From DATARR01 sp034666985 (lineage in GTDB: Bacteria > Acidobacteriota > Thermoanaerobaculia > Multivoradales > UBA5704), in contig JAXDKS010000040.1 of assembly GCA_034666985.1 (NCBI GenBank), forward strand, positions 1-64,000: 64,000 nucleotides of DNA. Direction: 5' to 3'. Both the position numbers and the translations under genes were made by a program. Below are positions 1 to 8,033 of the stretch, piece by piece. Under the pieces are notes generated by a model, which was not told the origin of the DNA, did no database searches, and worked only from the letters and a program-made list of their open reading frames with translations. The first letter of the stretch is position 1. The number at the start of each line of letters is the position of its first letter.

Positions 1-703
1 GATCGCGAGGTGCGTGGGGCGCGCGGCCCTGGGTCTCCTTCGTCGCCTCGGACGCCGGCCGTGGCACCGAGGGCTCCTCGTTCAGGTTGAAGGCGTCCAC
101 GAAAAGCTCCTCGCTGCCGGTGGTCCGAAATCTCAGCTTCAGGTTGTAGCCTGCGCCCTCCCGGCCCACCACCCGGGCTTCGGTGACCTTGTCCTGCGTG
201 GCGCGCAGCCAGCTCGAATCGAGGAGCTGATAGCCTTTGTAGGGGAGAAAACCACGGAGATCGGCGAGCGCCTTCCGCGCGCCTTCCGGGACCTCCGGCC
301 CGCCGGTGGTCGGCTGGGTGCCGGCGGCGATGAGCAGGAGCTGGAAGCTCTGGGTGACCGGCGCGGCATCCGCCTTCGCCAGGGCGCGGGCGATCCGCTC
401 ATGGGTCGCGGAGTCGGCCCTCACGTCGAGAAAGCCTTTCAGCGAGGTGTCGCCGACCCACTTCACGGAGGAGTCGCTGACGAACGCGGAAGCGGAGACC
501 TGACAGCGGTCCTTGCTCTGGCACTGGTCCCAGGCGATCTGCTCGGCCGCGTGGAGGTCCAGGAAGCGGATCTCGAATCGCCGCGTGTTGAGGGGGGAAG
601 GCTGGGGCGTGCTCTCCTGGGCCGGGGAGGCCGCCAGGGGAGCGGCCGCCAGCGCGAGCAGGAGGGCGAGAGCGAACGAGCGGACACACGGGTTCTTCTT
701 CAT
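1..703 (-). CDS. exported protein with secretin-N-like region, third gene of ECF sigma operon (partial)
   Basis: The frame is open from about 703 to the left edge with no stop, so the C-terminus lies outside the window. It starts with a basic stretch and a hydrophobic core ending near AASPAQ, a typical signal peptide. Two ATGs are possible (709 and 703); AAGGAG abuts the first and lies 6 nt before the second, so 703 is preferred. Residues about 40-110 (FEIRFLDLHAAEQ, then GFLDVRADSATHERIARALAKAD) resemble the short N domains of secretins, a weak match made by eye. It follows the sigma factor and membrane protein on the same strand, so it is probably an envelope target or partner of that regulon. 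Molecular function unknown. Confidence 0.7.
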   Translation of the reverse strand, partial: MKKNPCVRSFALALLLALAAAPLAASPAQESTPQPSPLNTRRFEIRFLDLHAAEQIAWDQCQSKDRCQVSASAFVSDSSVKWVGDTSLKGFLDVRADSATHERIARALAKADAAPVTQSFQLLLIAAGTQPTTGGPEVPEGARKALADLRGFLPYKGYQLLDSSWLRATQDKVTEARVVGREGAGYNLKLRFRTTGSEELFVDAFNLNEEPSVPRPASEATKETQGRAPHAPRD

Positions 704-743
704 CTTCATCTCCTTGAGACCGTCCGGAGACGGCCGGGTCGAG

Positions 744-1232
744 CTATCGAGAGTCGTTGACGGGCATCTGCCAGATGACGCGGGTGCCCCCCGAGGTCGA
801 GAACCGGATCTCCCGCGTGGCGGGCTCCGGCTTTTCAGGGAGCGAGGCCACGGTCATCAATGCCTCGGGGCGTGCCGGCAGAGCCTTGGGCGCCCGCACG
901 GCACGACGGTGCGAAGGTCGGGATCTCTTCGCCGGTTCCGGCGCTGGGGCCACCGCCGGCGCGGGAGCCGGGGTGATGACGGCGGCTACCTGGGGCGCCG
1001 CTGGAGGAGCCGCTGGTGGCTGGCGCCAGGGGGCACGGGCCATGAGCAGGGCCAGGACGATCACCCCCGCTATCCCCGCAGCCAGCGGGAGCCAGCCGAG
1101 TCGGCTCCGGGATTCCGGAATCGCCGTCAGCACCGTCCGGCGCATGGTGTGGATTTCGTCCGGATTCAATCCGGCGTCCTGGGCGGCGGGATCACCCTCC
1201 CGCAGGAGTTGGCTCAGGCGATCGTCGTTCAT
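744..1232 (-). CDS. single-pass membrane protein, putative anti-sigma-like partner of the ECF factor
   Basis: 162 residues. A short cytoplasmic N-terminus (about 1-44) is followed by one membrane segment (about 45-65), a Pro/Ala-rich linker (70-95), and a basic then polar C-terminal tail. The start overlaps the stop of the upstream sigma factor by 4 nt (ATGA at 1229-1232), which implies translational coupling. Position and topology fit an anti-sigma or sigma-regulatory protein, but there is no zinc-binding HxxxCxxC motif, so this is inferred from context only. It precedes the exported protein that starts at 703. Confidence 0.7.
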   Translation of the reverse strand: MNDDRLSQLLREGDPAAQDAGLNPDEIHTMRRTVLTAIPESRSRLGWLPLAAGIAGVIVLALLMARAPWRQPPAAPPAAPQVAAVITPAPAPAVAPAPEPAKRSRPSHRRAVRAPKALPARPEALMTVASLPEKPEPATREIRFSTSGGTRVIWQMPVNDSR

Positions 1233-1786
1233 TTCCGTTCCTCCTTCAGCAGGCTTGCGAGATCGCGGCGGGCGGCCAGCAGGTGCCAGCGCACGGTCAC
1301 CTCGGCGACTCCCAGCAAGCGGGCCACCTCGCGCACGGCCACGCCTTCCAATTCGTGAAGCACCACCACGGCACGTCGCCTGGGGGAGAGGCGGGCCAGG
1401 GCAGCCTGCACCGTGGCCCGGGCCACGGCCGCATCCTCAGGATGATGGGAGGCAGCCTCTCGCCGCAGCGACTCAGCCGCCTGCCTCCGCACACCGAGAC
1501 GCCGGAAGCGGTCCCGGCAGAGATTGACCAGCGTCCGTACCAGCCAGGCCTCCTCCGGCTTCTCCCCCTCCGGCACCGCCGAAGGCTGGCGTGCGGCGCG
1601 GAGGAAGGCCTCCTGCACCAGATCCCGGGCCTCCTCGCGATCGGACGACAGCCGCCGGGCCAGCCGGAACAGACGCTCATGATGGGCATCGAAGAGGCGG
1701 GCCAGACGGTCCGTGGCGGTCTGGGGTCGGGTCCGGTCCAAGATCGCGCTCGTGGTCAGAGGTGCGTTCACAACCGGTAAACGCAT
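1229..1786 (-). CDS. ECF-family RNA polymerase sigma factor
   Basis: 185 residues with the two ECF domains. Region 2 is at about 28-66 (ARLFDAHHERLFRLARRL, then DLVQEAFLRAAR) and region 4 at about 122-180 (ALARLSPRRRAVVVLHELEG, then the helix-turn-helix VREVARLLGVAEVTVRWHL). It would recruit core RNA polymerase to a small set of promoters, often its own and envelope genes. It is first in a three-gene minus-strand operon with a coupled membrane protein. The first 21-nt repeat array (1906-2136) lies directly upstream, in the region that should carry its promoter. Confidence 0.93.
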   Translation of the reverse strand: MRLPVVNAPLTTSAILDRTRPQTATDRLARLFDAHHERLFRLARRLSSDREEARDLVQEAFLRAARQPSAVPEGEKPEEAWLVRTLVNLCRDRFRRLGVRRQAAESLRREAASHHPEDAAVARATVQAALARLSPRRRAVVVLHELEGVAVREVARLLGVAEVTVRWHLLAARRDLASLLKEERK

Positions 1787-1905
1787 GGGGAGGGAAAAGT
1801 GTTGGGTCTGGCGTCAGCAAGGCCATGCTATTGTCGAGACGGCGGGTTTCCGCCAGCCGGAGCTGTCCGCCGTAGCCGGCGGCATCCTCACGACGCCTCG
1901 GCTGG

Positions 1906-2136
1906 ACTTGGACGCTCAGCGCCCGCGCTTCATGGTTACGCCGCTGCGCTCCTTGGCACGGCGCCCGCGCTGGGAGGCTCAACGGCTGGGCTCCATGACA
2001 CGGCGGCCGTGCTCCTTGCCTCAGCACCCGCGCTCCATGGCACACCGGCTGTGCTCCATAGCTCAGCCCTCGCGCTAGGTAGCACAACCGCTGTGCTCCC
2101 TGACACAGCCCTGGCGCTCCCAAATCCACCGCTGAT
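1906..2136. repeat. 21-nt degenerate tandem array, locus 1 (11 units)
   Basis: Eleven back-to-back 21-nt units with no indel. Clear units start at 1927, 1948, 1969, 1990, 2011, 2032, 2053, 2074, 2095 and 2116. The best kept part is GCTCCATGGCAC followed by a C/G-rich variable half ending in GC or GT. Several junctions form TGTGC...GCACA dyads. The array sits between the ECF sigma start (1786) and the ATPase stop (2417). Same period and design as 17386-17761 and 42582-43211, but a different sequence. Confidence 0.85.
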
Positions 2137-2193
2137 CTGCTCAATTCCATCGCGCAACACTCCTCTTCGAGGATTTTCAAGGAGGAATCCGCG

Positions 2194-2499
2194 ATGCCGC
2201 GCGCGCAAAAATGTTCGCTCGCCGAGCGCCAGCGCCGGTAGGACCTGAAAATCTCTCGGTGCCAGCGGATCCTGGAGAATCTCCCTCCAATCGAACGAAA
2301 TCTCAGCGATTTGGCGTCGGTCACCAGGAAAGTCGGATCTTTTGCCGCCAAGCAGACGTGGAGAGGGCCCGGGAGGTCACGACGAAGCTCGGGGCGCTAT
2401 TCTCAGCTTGGATTGCCTACTGCGCTTCAACGCAGCCAACGAGCACCTGCTGCGGCGTCATCACCTGCCGGCCCACAGCCCCCCGGACCGGCGCCTTGA
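2194..2499 (+). pseudogene. small ORF with strong ribosome site, interrupted by in-frame TAG
   Basis: AAGGAGG lies about 8 nt before the ATG at 2194. After 15 codons (ending AERQRR) comes TAG at 2239-2241, but the same frame stays open to the TGA ending at 2499. The continuation LENLPPIERNLSDLASVTRK looks like a helical protein. It may be a small gene killed by an amber mutation, a 15-residue peptide, or chance. The last 80 bases overlap the end of the opposite-strand ATPase and are probably not meaningful. Together with the array this accounts for the 630-base stretch without an intact gene. Confidence 0.25.
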
Positions 2500-3805
2500 G
2501 CCAGAGCGCCAGGAAGACCTCTCGCCCCACGGCAAAGGGAAGTCTTGCTGCCTTCCGTTCCAGCTCCTGGAGCAAGCGGGCCGGGTCGTCTGGCGACGCC
2601 CACTTGACTTCGCCGATCAGGAGGGCATCTCCTGCTGCGCTCTCGGCCACGAGGTCGATCTCCAGCGGCTGGTGATCCAGGCCGGGTCCCCACCAGCGGC
2701 CGGCCGGCCCCCAGGTCTTGCCGAAGCAGTCGAGCAACGGCACGCTTGCCCGCGCGAGCTCTTCCCAGATCTCGCCGGCGTGGTGGGGAAAGCGGGCTGC
2801 CACGTCTCTTTCCACGGCGGCGAGCTGCCGGGCCTCCAGTCGTGAGCGGTCGGGTTGGACGAAGCGGAACCAGTAGCGCAGGAAGGGATCCGCAATCCGG
2901 TAGAGGGTGCGCTTGCTGGTCCGCGCCGAGGTGCCGAAGGGTGTTTCCCGCACCACGAGATCCATCTCGATCAGGCGTTCCAAGGGCCGCGACAAGGAGG
3001 TGACCGGCTTGCCCAGGCGGGCCGCGATCTCGGAGATCCGGTGGCAGCCCTGGCCGATCAGCCCGAGGATCGAGGTGGCCTGGGCCGTGTCGCGGAAGTC
3101 GTCCAAGAGCAGGCGGGAGGGCTCTTCGTAAAGGACCCCGAGAGGGCTCAGGACCAGGGATCGTACGGCCGCTGCAAGGTCCGGATGATCACCGGCCAGC
3201 TCCCAGTAGCGCGGAACGCCGCCCCAGACGGCGTAGGCCTCGACAGCCTGGGCGGGATCGTCCAGGTGGAGGGCGCTTTGAATCCAGCCAGCCCGGAGAG
3301 GGGCGATCTTGAGGATCTCCCGGGCACGGCCGAAGAGTGGCGCCGTGCGATCCAGCACCAGGCCTTGCATCATCCGCTGCGAGGAACCTGCGAGGAGGAG
3401 ATGGAGTCCTCGCTCGGGGAAACGATCGACGTGCTTCTGCAGCACGCTCGGCAGCTCGCCGGCTACGGCGGCCAGGGCCGGAAACTCATCGAGGACCAGC
3501 GCTGTCCCAGGATTGGCTTCGTTCCAGAAGCGGGCGAAGAGCGCGTCCCAGTCCGGGTAAGTCACCCGGTCGAACCCGGGGAGGAGGCGGGCGATCTCCG
3601 CGGCCAGGCCCGCTCTCTGGAGGGCGCTCTCCCGCTCGTCACCCACGTAGTAGACGGATCGCTCCAGCGGCAGGGCTTCACGCAGGAGCCGCGACTTGCC
3701 ACAGCGCCGACGCCCATATAGCACGCCCAGAGAGCCCTCCCGGCTCTCCACCAGCCGCGTCAGGCGCGCGGTCTCCTCGTCACGATCGAGAAAAGGTAGC
3801 TTCAT
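2417..3805 (-). CDS. AAA+ ATPase with C-terminal DUF234 nuclease-like domain
   Basis: 462 residues. Walker A GRRRCGKS at 31-38 and Walker B LVLDE at 103-107 mark an ATPase of the archaeal-ATPase/DUF234 group. A winged-helix-like region (about 240-300, ISEIAARLGKPVTSLSRPLE) follows. The C-terminus carries EIDLVAE then LLIGEVKW, the D...ExK pattern of PD-(D/E)xK nuclease folds found in DUF234. Family members are patchily distributed and mobile; their cellular role is unsettled, with DNA-related or stress functions suspected. It is a single gene with an operator-like dyad directly upstream (3811-3845), which suggests autoregulation. Confidence 0.88.
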   Translation of the reverse strand: MKLPFLDRDEETARLTRLVESREGSLGVLYGRRRCGKSRLLREALPLERSVYYVGDERESALQRAGLAAEIARLLPGFDRVTYPDWDALFARFWNEANPGTALVLDEFPALAAVAGELPSVLQKHVDRFPERGLHLLLAGSSQRMMQGLVLDRTAPLFGRAREILKIAPLRAGWIQSALHLDDPAQAVEAYAVWGGVPRYWELAGDHPDLAAAVRSLVLSPLGVLYEEPSRLLLDDFRDTAQATSILGLIGQGCHRISEIAARLGKPVTSLSRPLERLIEMDLVVRETPFGTSARTSKRTLYRIADPFLRYWFRFVQPDRSRLEARQLAAVERDVAARFPHHAGEIWEELARASVPLLDCFGKTWGPAGRWWGPGLDHQPLEIDLVAESAAGDALLIGEVKWASPDDPARLLQELERKAARLPFAVGREVFLALWLKAPVRGAVGRQVMTPQQVLVGCVEAQ

Positions 3806-3810
3806 CGGAA

Positions 3811-3845
3811 CTATGCAGCAGGAACATTATGCAGGAGCTGCATAG
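3811..3845 (-). promoter_or_regulatory. operator-like dyad upstream of the DUF234 ATPase
   Basis: A perfect 9-bp inverted repeat, CTATGCAGC at 3811-3819 and GCTGCATAG at 3837-3845, surrounds a third copy TATGCAG at 3828-3834. On the minus strand CATAAT inside the dyad could serve as a -10 box. It begins 5 nt upstream of the ATPase start codon, where a bound repressor would block expression. Regulator unknown. Confidence 0.55.
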
Positions 3846-3872
3846 TAGAGGCAAGCGGCGGCCTCGGCCCGG

Positions 3873-5870
3873 TTAGGGAAGAGCTGAAACCGCGTCCTTC
3901 CTGGCTGCCGTGGCGATCGCCTCCCGGGCTTCCTCCAGGAGCGCCCGGGCCGAGATGGGGCCGCCCACGGCGCCGCGCACCCAGGCGTCCGGGGTGAGCC
4001 GGCCCTGGCGGGCGATGCGCTCGATCTCGGCGCCGAAGTCCCGGCTCCGCAGCTCGCGCGCGATCTGGAAGGCGATGAGGTGTCCGATGGCGTAGTCCGG
4101 CAGGTAGAGGCCGTAGACGATCATGTGGGAGTAGATGGCCAGGATCTCCGAGTCGCGGACCCCGAAGACCGGAGCGAAGAAGCGGTTCCAGACCTCACGG
4201 GCAATCTCCAGGGTCGCCTCCCGCAGCCCGGCCGGGGTGGCGTCGGGGTGCTGGTAGAGCCAATTCCACACCCCCATGTCGACGAGCGAGACGCCGGCGA
4301 TCTCGTAGGTGTTCCAGAGCGTGGCCAGCGCTTCGCTGCGCCGGGACTCCTCGCTCTGCGGCGCCAGGTCCAGCATCTCCAGGTCGCGGTGCTGGAAGAC
4401 GAAGGCGAAGGCCTCGGTACAGGCGTTGTTGGGGACGCTCGCCAGCGGCCAGCGGTCGATGCCGTTCAGGGAGAAGACCTGCTCGACGTTGTGGCCGAGC
4501 TCGTGCATGGCCACGTTGTATCCCTTGTAGTCCATGCCGCCCTGGGGGACCCGCGTCCGCAGGTGAGCCTTGTCCTCCCGCCGTAGGGCTTGCACGGCGT
4601 GGCCGGCCCCCCGCGCCGGGTCAACCACGATACGATCGGCGAGCCACTGCGCACGCTTGGGCGTGAAGCCCATGCGCTCCAGCAGATCGGGCAAGGCGGC
4701 GGCGAAGGCGCCGAGGTCGGGATAGCGGGCGCGCACGGCCTCGTCGAGCGCCGCCTCGCCGAAGTCCCCCCGCGACTTGAAGCCGGAGTACCAGATGTCG
4801 AACGGTTCGAGGGAACGGCCGAGGCGGCTCGCGATGAGCTGCCCCAGGTCCGCCACCTCGGGCGCCGAGAGCACGGAGACGAGGAGGGCCTCGACCTCCC
4901 GCTCGGGGATCTGACGGTCCCGCTCGAAGCGCCGGTCAATGAAAGTCGGCTCGTTGGGGCTGTAGAGATCGATCTTGGAGACGGCGTGGAAGACCTGGAG
5001 GAGAGTGGCGTAGCGGGTGTCGGGCTCCCGCGCCGCGAGATCGTCGCCGCCAGTCATGTCCTCGCCCGCCGGCCGCACCTTGTTCGTCTCCGGGTCCCAG
5101 AGGAGGTCCGGGTTGTCGATGACCTTGGCCGGGATCTCCTGGCGCACGACGCGCTCCATGACCTTCAGGAGAAGCCGCTGCTTCGCGAGCCCGGCCGGGC
5201 TCGGGTCGGCGTAGTGGGCGGCCAGCTCGTCGCGCAGCCCCCAGTGGGAGATGAGCCGCAGCCCCTCGGGGAATGGGCGCTCGCCTTGCGATGTGATCAG
5301 CCGGTCGATGCGGAGGTTGTAGGCGGCGATGTACTGGTCCGCCGCGGTGAAGGTCCGCGTGGCCTCCTGCTGCACCACGGCCGGCACCCGGAGGGCGAAG
5401 CGGTCCATCAACCGCGACCGCGCCCAGGTCTCCCGGTCCCACGACGGGCCCTGTTCGAGGCGCTCCGCCAGGGTGTGCACGGGGAAGTTGAGGAGGGCCA
5501 GGAAGGCCACCCGGGTGCGGAAGAGGTCCTCGTCCACGTGGGCCGCCAGATCGAGGTCGGCGAGCATCCGGTCGACGGTGGTGATCGGGCCGGTGTCGAG
5601 CTCCAGCGGGGTCATCAGCTCGCGGCGCACCTCGTGGAGGTGGCCGTCCACCTGCTCCAGCACCCGCTCCAGGCGGTGGAAGGCGGTGGCGAGATCGCCG
5701 GGATCCACGAGGAAGTTGGCCTCGCAGAAGTCGGAGAACGCCGTGGCGTCCCCATCCTCCGGCCACCAGCGCTGGGCCACCTGCTGAACCCCGCGGCGGA
5801 TGCGTCCGGCGTGCTCCGCGCCGTGGCGGGCGACGAGCCGGTCGAGGGTCTCGCTGGCGGTCTGCTCCAT
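3873..5870 (-). CDS. M3-like gluzincin zinc metallopeptidase
   Basis: 665 residues, no signal peptide, so cytoplasmic. The zinc-binding HELGH is at about 456 (MHELGHNVEQVF), with a following acidic stretch (NNACTEAFAFVFQHRD) that can supply the third ligand. The long helical N-terminal part and overall length fit the thimet/oligoendopeptidase (M3) style, though it is not a close match to PepF or Dcp. AGGAG precedes the ATG. It starts 13 nt after the stop of a ClpX-like ATPase on the same strand, so the two are one transcription unit and may act together on proteins or peptides. Confidence 0.85.
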   Translation of the reverse strand: MEQTASETLDRLVARHGAEHAGRIRRGVQQVAQRWWPEDGDATAFSDFCEANFLVDPGDLATAFHRLERVLEQVDGHLHEVRRELMTPLELDTGPITTVDRMLADLDLAAHVDEDLFRTRVAFLALLNFPVHTLAERLEQGPSWDRETWARSRLMDRFALRVPAVVQQEATRTFTAADQYIAAYNLRIDRLITSQGERPFPEGLRLISHWGLRDELAAHYADPSPAGLAKQRLLLKVMERVVRQEIPAKVIDNPDLLWDPETNKVRPAGEDMTGGDDLAAREPDTRYATLLQVFHAVSKIDLYSPNEPTFIDRRFERDRQIPEREVEALLVSVLSAPEVADLGQLIASRLGRSLEPFDIWYSGFKSRGDFGEAALDEAVRARYPDLGAFAAALPDLLERMGFTPKRAQWLADRIVVDPARGAGHAVQALRREDKAHLRTRVPQGGMDYKGYNVAMHELGHNVEQVFSLNGIDRWPLASVPNNACTEAFAFVFQHRDLEMLDLAPQSEESRRSEALATLWNTYEIAGVSLVDMGVWNWLYQHPDATPAGLREATLEIAREVWNRFFAPVFGVRDSEILAIYSHMIVYGLYLPDYAIGHLIAFQIARELRSRDFGAEIERIARQGRLTPDAWVRGAVGGPISARALLEEAREAIATAARKDAVSALP

Positions 5871-5883
5871 CGCTCTCTCCTGT

Positions 5884-6987
5884 CTAGACCGCCGGCTTGA
5901 GGGCCTCGTTCACCAGCTTGTCGTCCAACACCAGGCGATGGGGACCGCCGGGGCCATTGAGAGGCTGGACCTCCTCGCGGGAGAAGGGATCGAACTCGAA
6001 GGGCTTGATGATCCTGCCATAGACCGACTTGAGGGCCCGGGCGCCGATGCGGCTGCTCTTGGCGGCCTCCTCGGCGATCTTCTGCACGGCGTCGTCCGTG
6101 ATCTCCAGGTCGATGTCGTACTTGCGGAAGAAGTTCTGCGACGTCTGGAGCACTCCCTCGCGGGGCTCCTTGAAGATACGGGCGAGGGTCTGGGAGGTCA
6201 GGTCCTCGAGGATCACGGCGTTGTCGAAGCGCGAGAGGAACTGCGGCTGCATGCCGTACTCGAAGAGGTCCTCGGGCCGGAAGTGGTGGCGCAGGGTGAA
6301 GTACTCGCGGATGGTGATCTTGCCGTTGATGTAGGTCGTGGTGGTGGGCAGCTTGATGCCGCTCTTGGGCGAGGTCACGCGGTGGAAGACCTGGTCGTAG
6401 AGGGTCTCGAAGGCGCCGGCGCAGAGGAAGAGCATCTTGCCCGTATCGATCCAGATGGAGCTGGATTCGAGGAGGCCGTCCTTGGGCGCGGTGATGCGCA
6501 GGGGCACCCGCTCGCCCTCGATCAGGGTGAGCACGGCCTGCTGGATGTTGATGCCGGTGACGTAGGGCTTGCCGCCGATCATCCCCGAGACCTTGTCGAT
6601 CTCGTCCAGGCAGACGGTGGCCCGCTCCATGGCGCGGCCGATCTGCTCGGCCGTGGCGCCCTCGCCGAGCACCTGGCGGGTGCGCTCCTCCAGGCGGGCG
6701 AAGAGCCGGCTGGTGTCGACCGCCCCCTCCTCGGTGGCCAGGGTGTTGGCGTTCATGATGAGCACAACCCGGTACTCTGCGAACTCCTCATGGGCGTTGT
6801 AGAGCCCCTCGATGCCCCGCATGATGGTGGTCTTGCCCGTCCCGGAGTTGCCGATCAGCAGGAGGTTGCCGTACTTCTCCCCCTGAAGATGCTTGAAGAT
6901 GGCCACGGAGACGTAGCGCAGCGCCTCCTCCTGGCCGATCACGCTCTGCGACAGGACATCATGGATCTCGACGGGCTTCATGGACAC
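5884..6987 (-). CDS. ClpX-like AAA+ ATPase lacking zinc domain and IGF loop
   Basis: 367 residues, GTG start at 6987 with AAGGAAG 7 nt upstream. Walker A GNSGTGKT at 46-53, Walker B VCLDEID at 125-131, and sensor-2 GARALK at 315-320 align with ClpX. The N-terminal four-cysteine zinc domain is absent. The loop that carries IGF in ClpX, needed to dock ClpP, reads SGIKLPT here (about 209-215). It is therefore probably an unfoldase that does not use ClpP. The M3-like peptidase gene follows after 13 nt, making it the obvious candidate partner; that link is inference. Confidence 0.88.
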   Translation of the reverse strand: MSMKPVEIHDVLSQSVIGQEEALRYVSVAIFKHLQGEKYGNLLLIGNSGTGKTTIMRGIEGLYNAHEEFAEYRVVLIMNANTLATEEGAVDTSRLFARLEERTRQVLGEGATAEQIGRAMERATVCLDEIDKVSGMIGGKPYVTGINIQQAVLTLIEGERVPLRITAPKDGLLESSSIWIDTGKMLFLCAGAFETLYDQVFHRVTSPKSGIKLPTTTTYINGKITIREYFTLRHHFRPEDLFEYGMQPQFLSRFDNAVILEDLTSQTLARIFKEPREGVLQTSQNFFRKYDIDLEITDDAVQKIAEEAAKSSRIGARALKSVYGRIIKPFEFDPFSREEVQPLNGPGGPHRLVLDDKLVNEALKPAV

Positions 6988-7127
6988 GGCGGGTCTTCCT
7001 TTCTCTCTCCGAAGTGCCGGCTATCGCGGCAGCCGGGACTCCTTGTACGGATGAGGCGCCGCAAGCGTCGCCCGTCCATCCCTCTATCCTAAGCCGATCC
7101 GGAGCTGGAGCATTCCCGAGAGCCCTG

Positions 7128-7157
7128 TGGACCCCGGAGCCCCCAGAAGGATATACT
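7128..7157 (+). promoter_or_regulatory. candidate sigma70-type promoter
   Basis: TGGACC at 7128-7133, an 18-nt spacer, and TATACT at 7152-7157. It points toward the small gene at 7276 (start about 110 nt downstream). A 27-codon ORF (7164-7247) lies in the possible leader and is not called as a gene. Confidence 0.35.
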
Positions 7158-7275
7158 CAGCTCATGCAACCTTTGAACCTGATTTGGGATGGATGGAAGA
7201 AACTTTTAGCCATGATGACGGCTGAAGAGCACGGGGTAGTCCGCTGAGTTAGAATGAGATTGGAGGAACCCGCTG

Positions 7276-7587
7276 ATGGAGCCAACCATACGAGCCGTCG
7301 TCTTCAAGGAAGGGGACTGGTGGATTATCCAGGGCTTGGACTACGACTTCGTGACCTTGGCGAGGCGTCTGGAGGACGTGCCCTCCTCGATCCAGCAATT
7401 TTTCTCAGTCCTCTTTGCCGCCAGCCAGCAGCTCGGCGTCGAGCCCTTCTATGGCTACTCCCCTGCGCCCCGCCGGTTCTGGACGATGTACGAGCACGCG
7501 GCGCCCTGGTCGGAGGACCTGCCGTCGATCGAGCTGCGTCAGGATCTCGGCACCGTGCCCGTCGTCGATACGCGCCTTGCCGCGTGA
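7276..7587 (+). CDS. small HicB-like-fold protein, function unknown
   Basis: 103 residues with GGAGGA upstream of the ATG. The N-terminal half (IRAVVFKEGDWWIIQGLDYD then a helix LEDVPSSIQQFFSVLFAASQ) has the strand-strand-helix pattern of partial RNase H-like HicB proteins, followed by the FYGYSPAPRRFWTMYE segment seen in stand-alone relatives. HicB proteins are usually antitoxins, but no HicA toxin is next to it. The neighbour at 7595-7912 is convergent, 7 nt away, so they are not co-transcribed. Role unknown; possibly an orphan antitoxin or regulator. Confidence 0.65.
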   Translation: MEPTIRAVVFKEGDWWIIQGLDYDFVTLARRLEDVPSSIQQFFSVLFAASQQLGVEPFYGYSPAPRRFWTMYEHAAPWSEDLPSIELRQDLGTVPVVDTRLAA

Positions 7588-7594
7588 CGGTTCT

Positions 7595-7912
7595 TCAATC
7601 GTCATCCTCCGAGGGAAGCCCGAAGTCTTCCGCAGGTACCCTGTACAACCTACAGAGACTCCGCAGCAGCGGGATGGGCATGATCTCGTCCTCGTCGAGC
7701 ACCACCACGGGGAAAATCCGCCGATCCTCACTCAGGAACAGCCCTGCGGCCCTGGCCGCGCTCGGGTAGTCCACCCGTATCCCGTAGTTGCTCCATACGG
7801 TCTCAATGAATTCCCGCAGCGTCAGCTCCCAGGGGTGTCGGGCCAAGGGTCGGATCTCCGGAAGTTTTTCCTTGTTCGGCGGATCGGGCTGTCTTTCGTA
7901 GCGCGCAAGCAT
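7595..7912 (-). CDS. small conserved-looking protein of unknown function
   Basis: 105 residues from the ATG at 7912; a TTG eight codons earlier is an alternative start. The body is a soluble acidic protein (LREFIETVWSNYGIRVDY, then FPVVVLDEDEIMPIPLLR, then LCRLYRVPAEDFGL). No known motif is visible. It is convergent with the HicB-like gene and divergent from the helicase gene. The pairing suggests a small accessory module, but nothing shows a toxin. Coding character is supported by a compact composition and absence of a better frame. Confidence 0.6.
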   Translation of the reverse strand: MLARYERQPDPPNKEKLPEIRPLARHPWELTLREFIETVWSNYGIRVDYPSAARAAGLFLSEDRRIFPVVVLDEDEIMPIPLLRSLCRLYRVPAEDFGLPSEDDD

Positions 7913-8033
7913 GCCATGGCGCGCCCGTAAAGCCAAGTCTTCTCTTCAGTTACGCGATCTCGTCGCGTCCGCGCGTGTGAGAGCCGATCCTGTCGGCTTG
8001 CCATCTCCCCTCCCCCTCGGACAAACTCCACCC

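Noticed and set aside
1677..2351. 224-codon minus-strand frame over the first array
   Set aside because: It overlaps the ECF sigma gene in another frame and is a by-product of the repeat.
7014..7247. 77-codon or 27-codon ORF before the HicB-like gene
   Set aside because: No ribosome site at proper distance and unlike any protein; better explained as promoter and leader.
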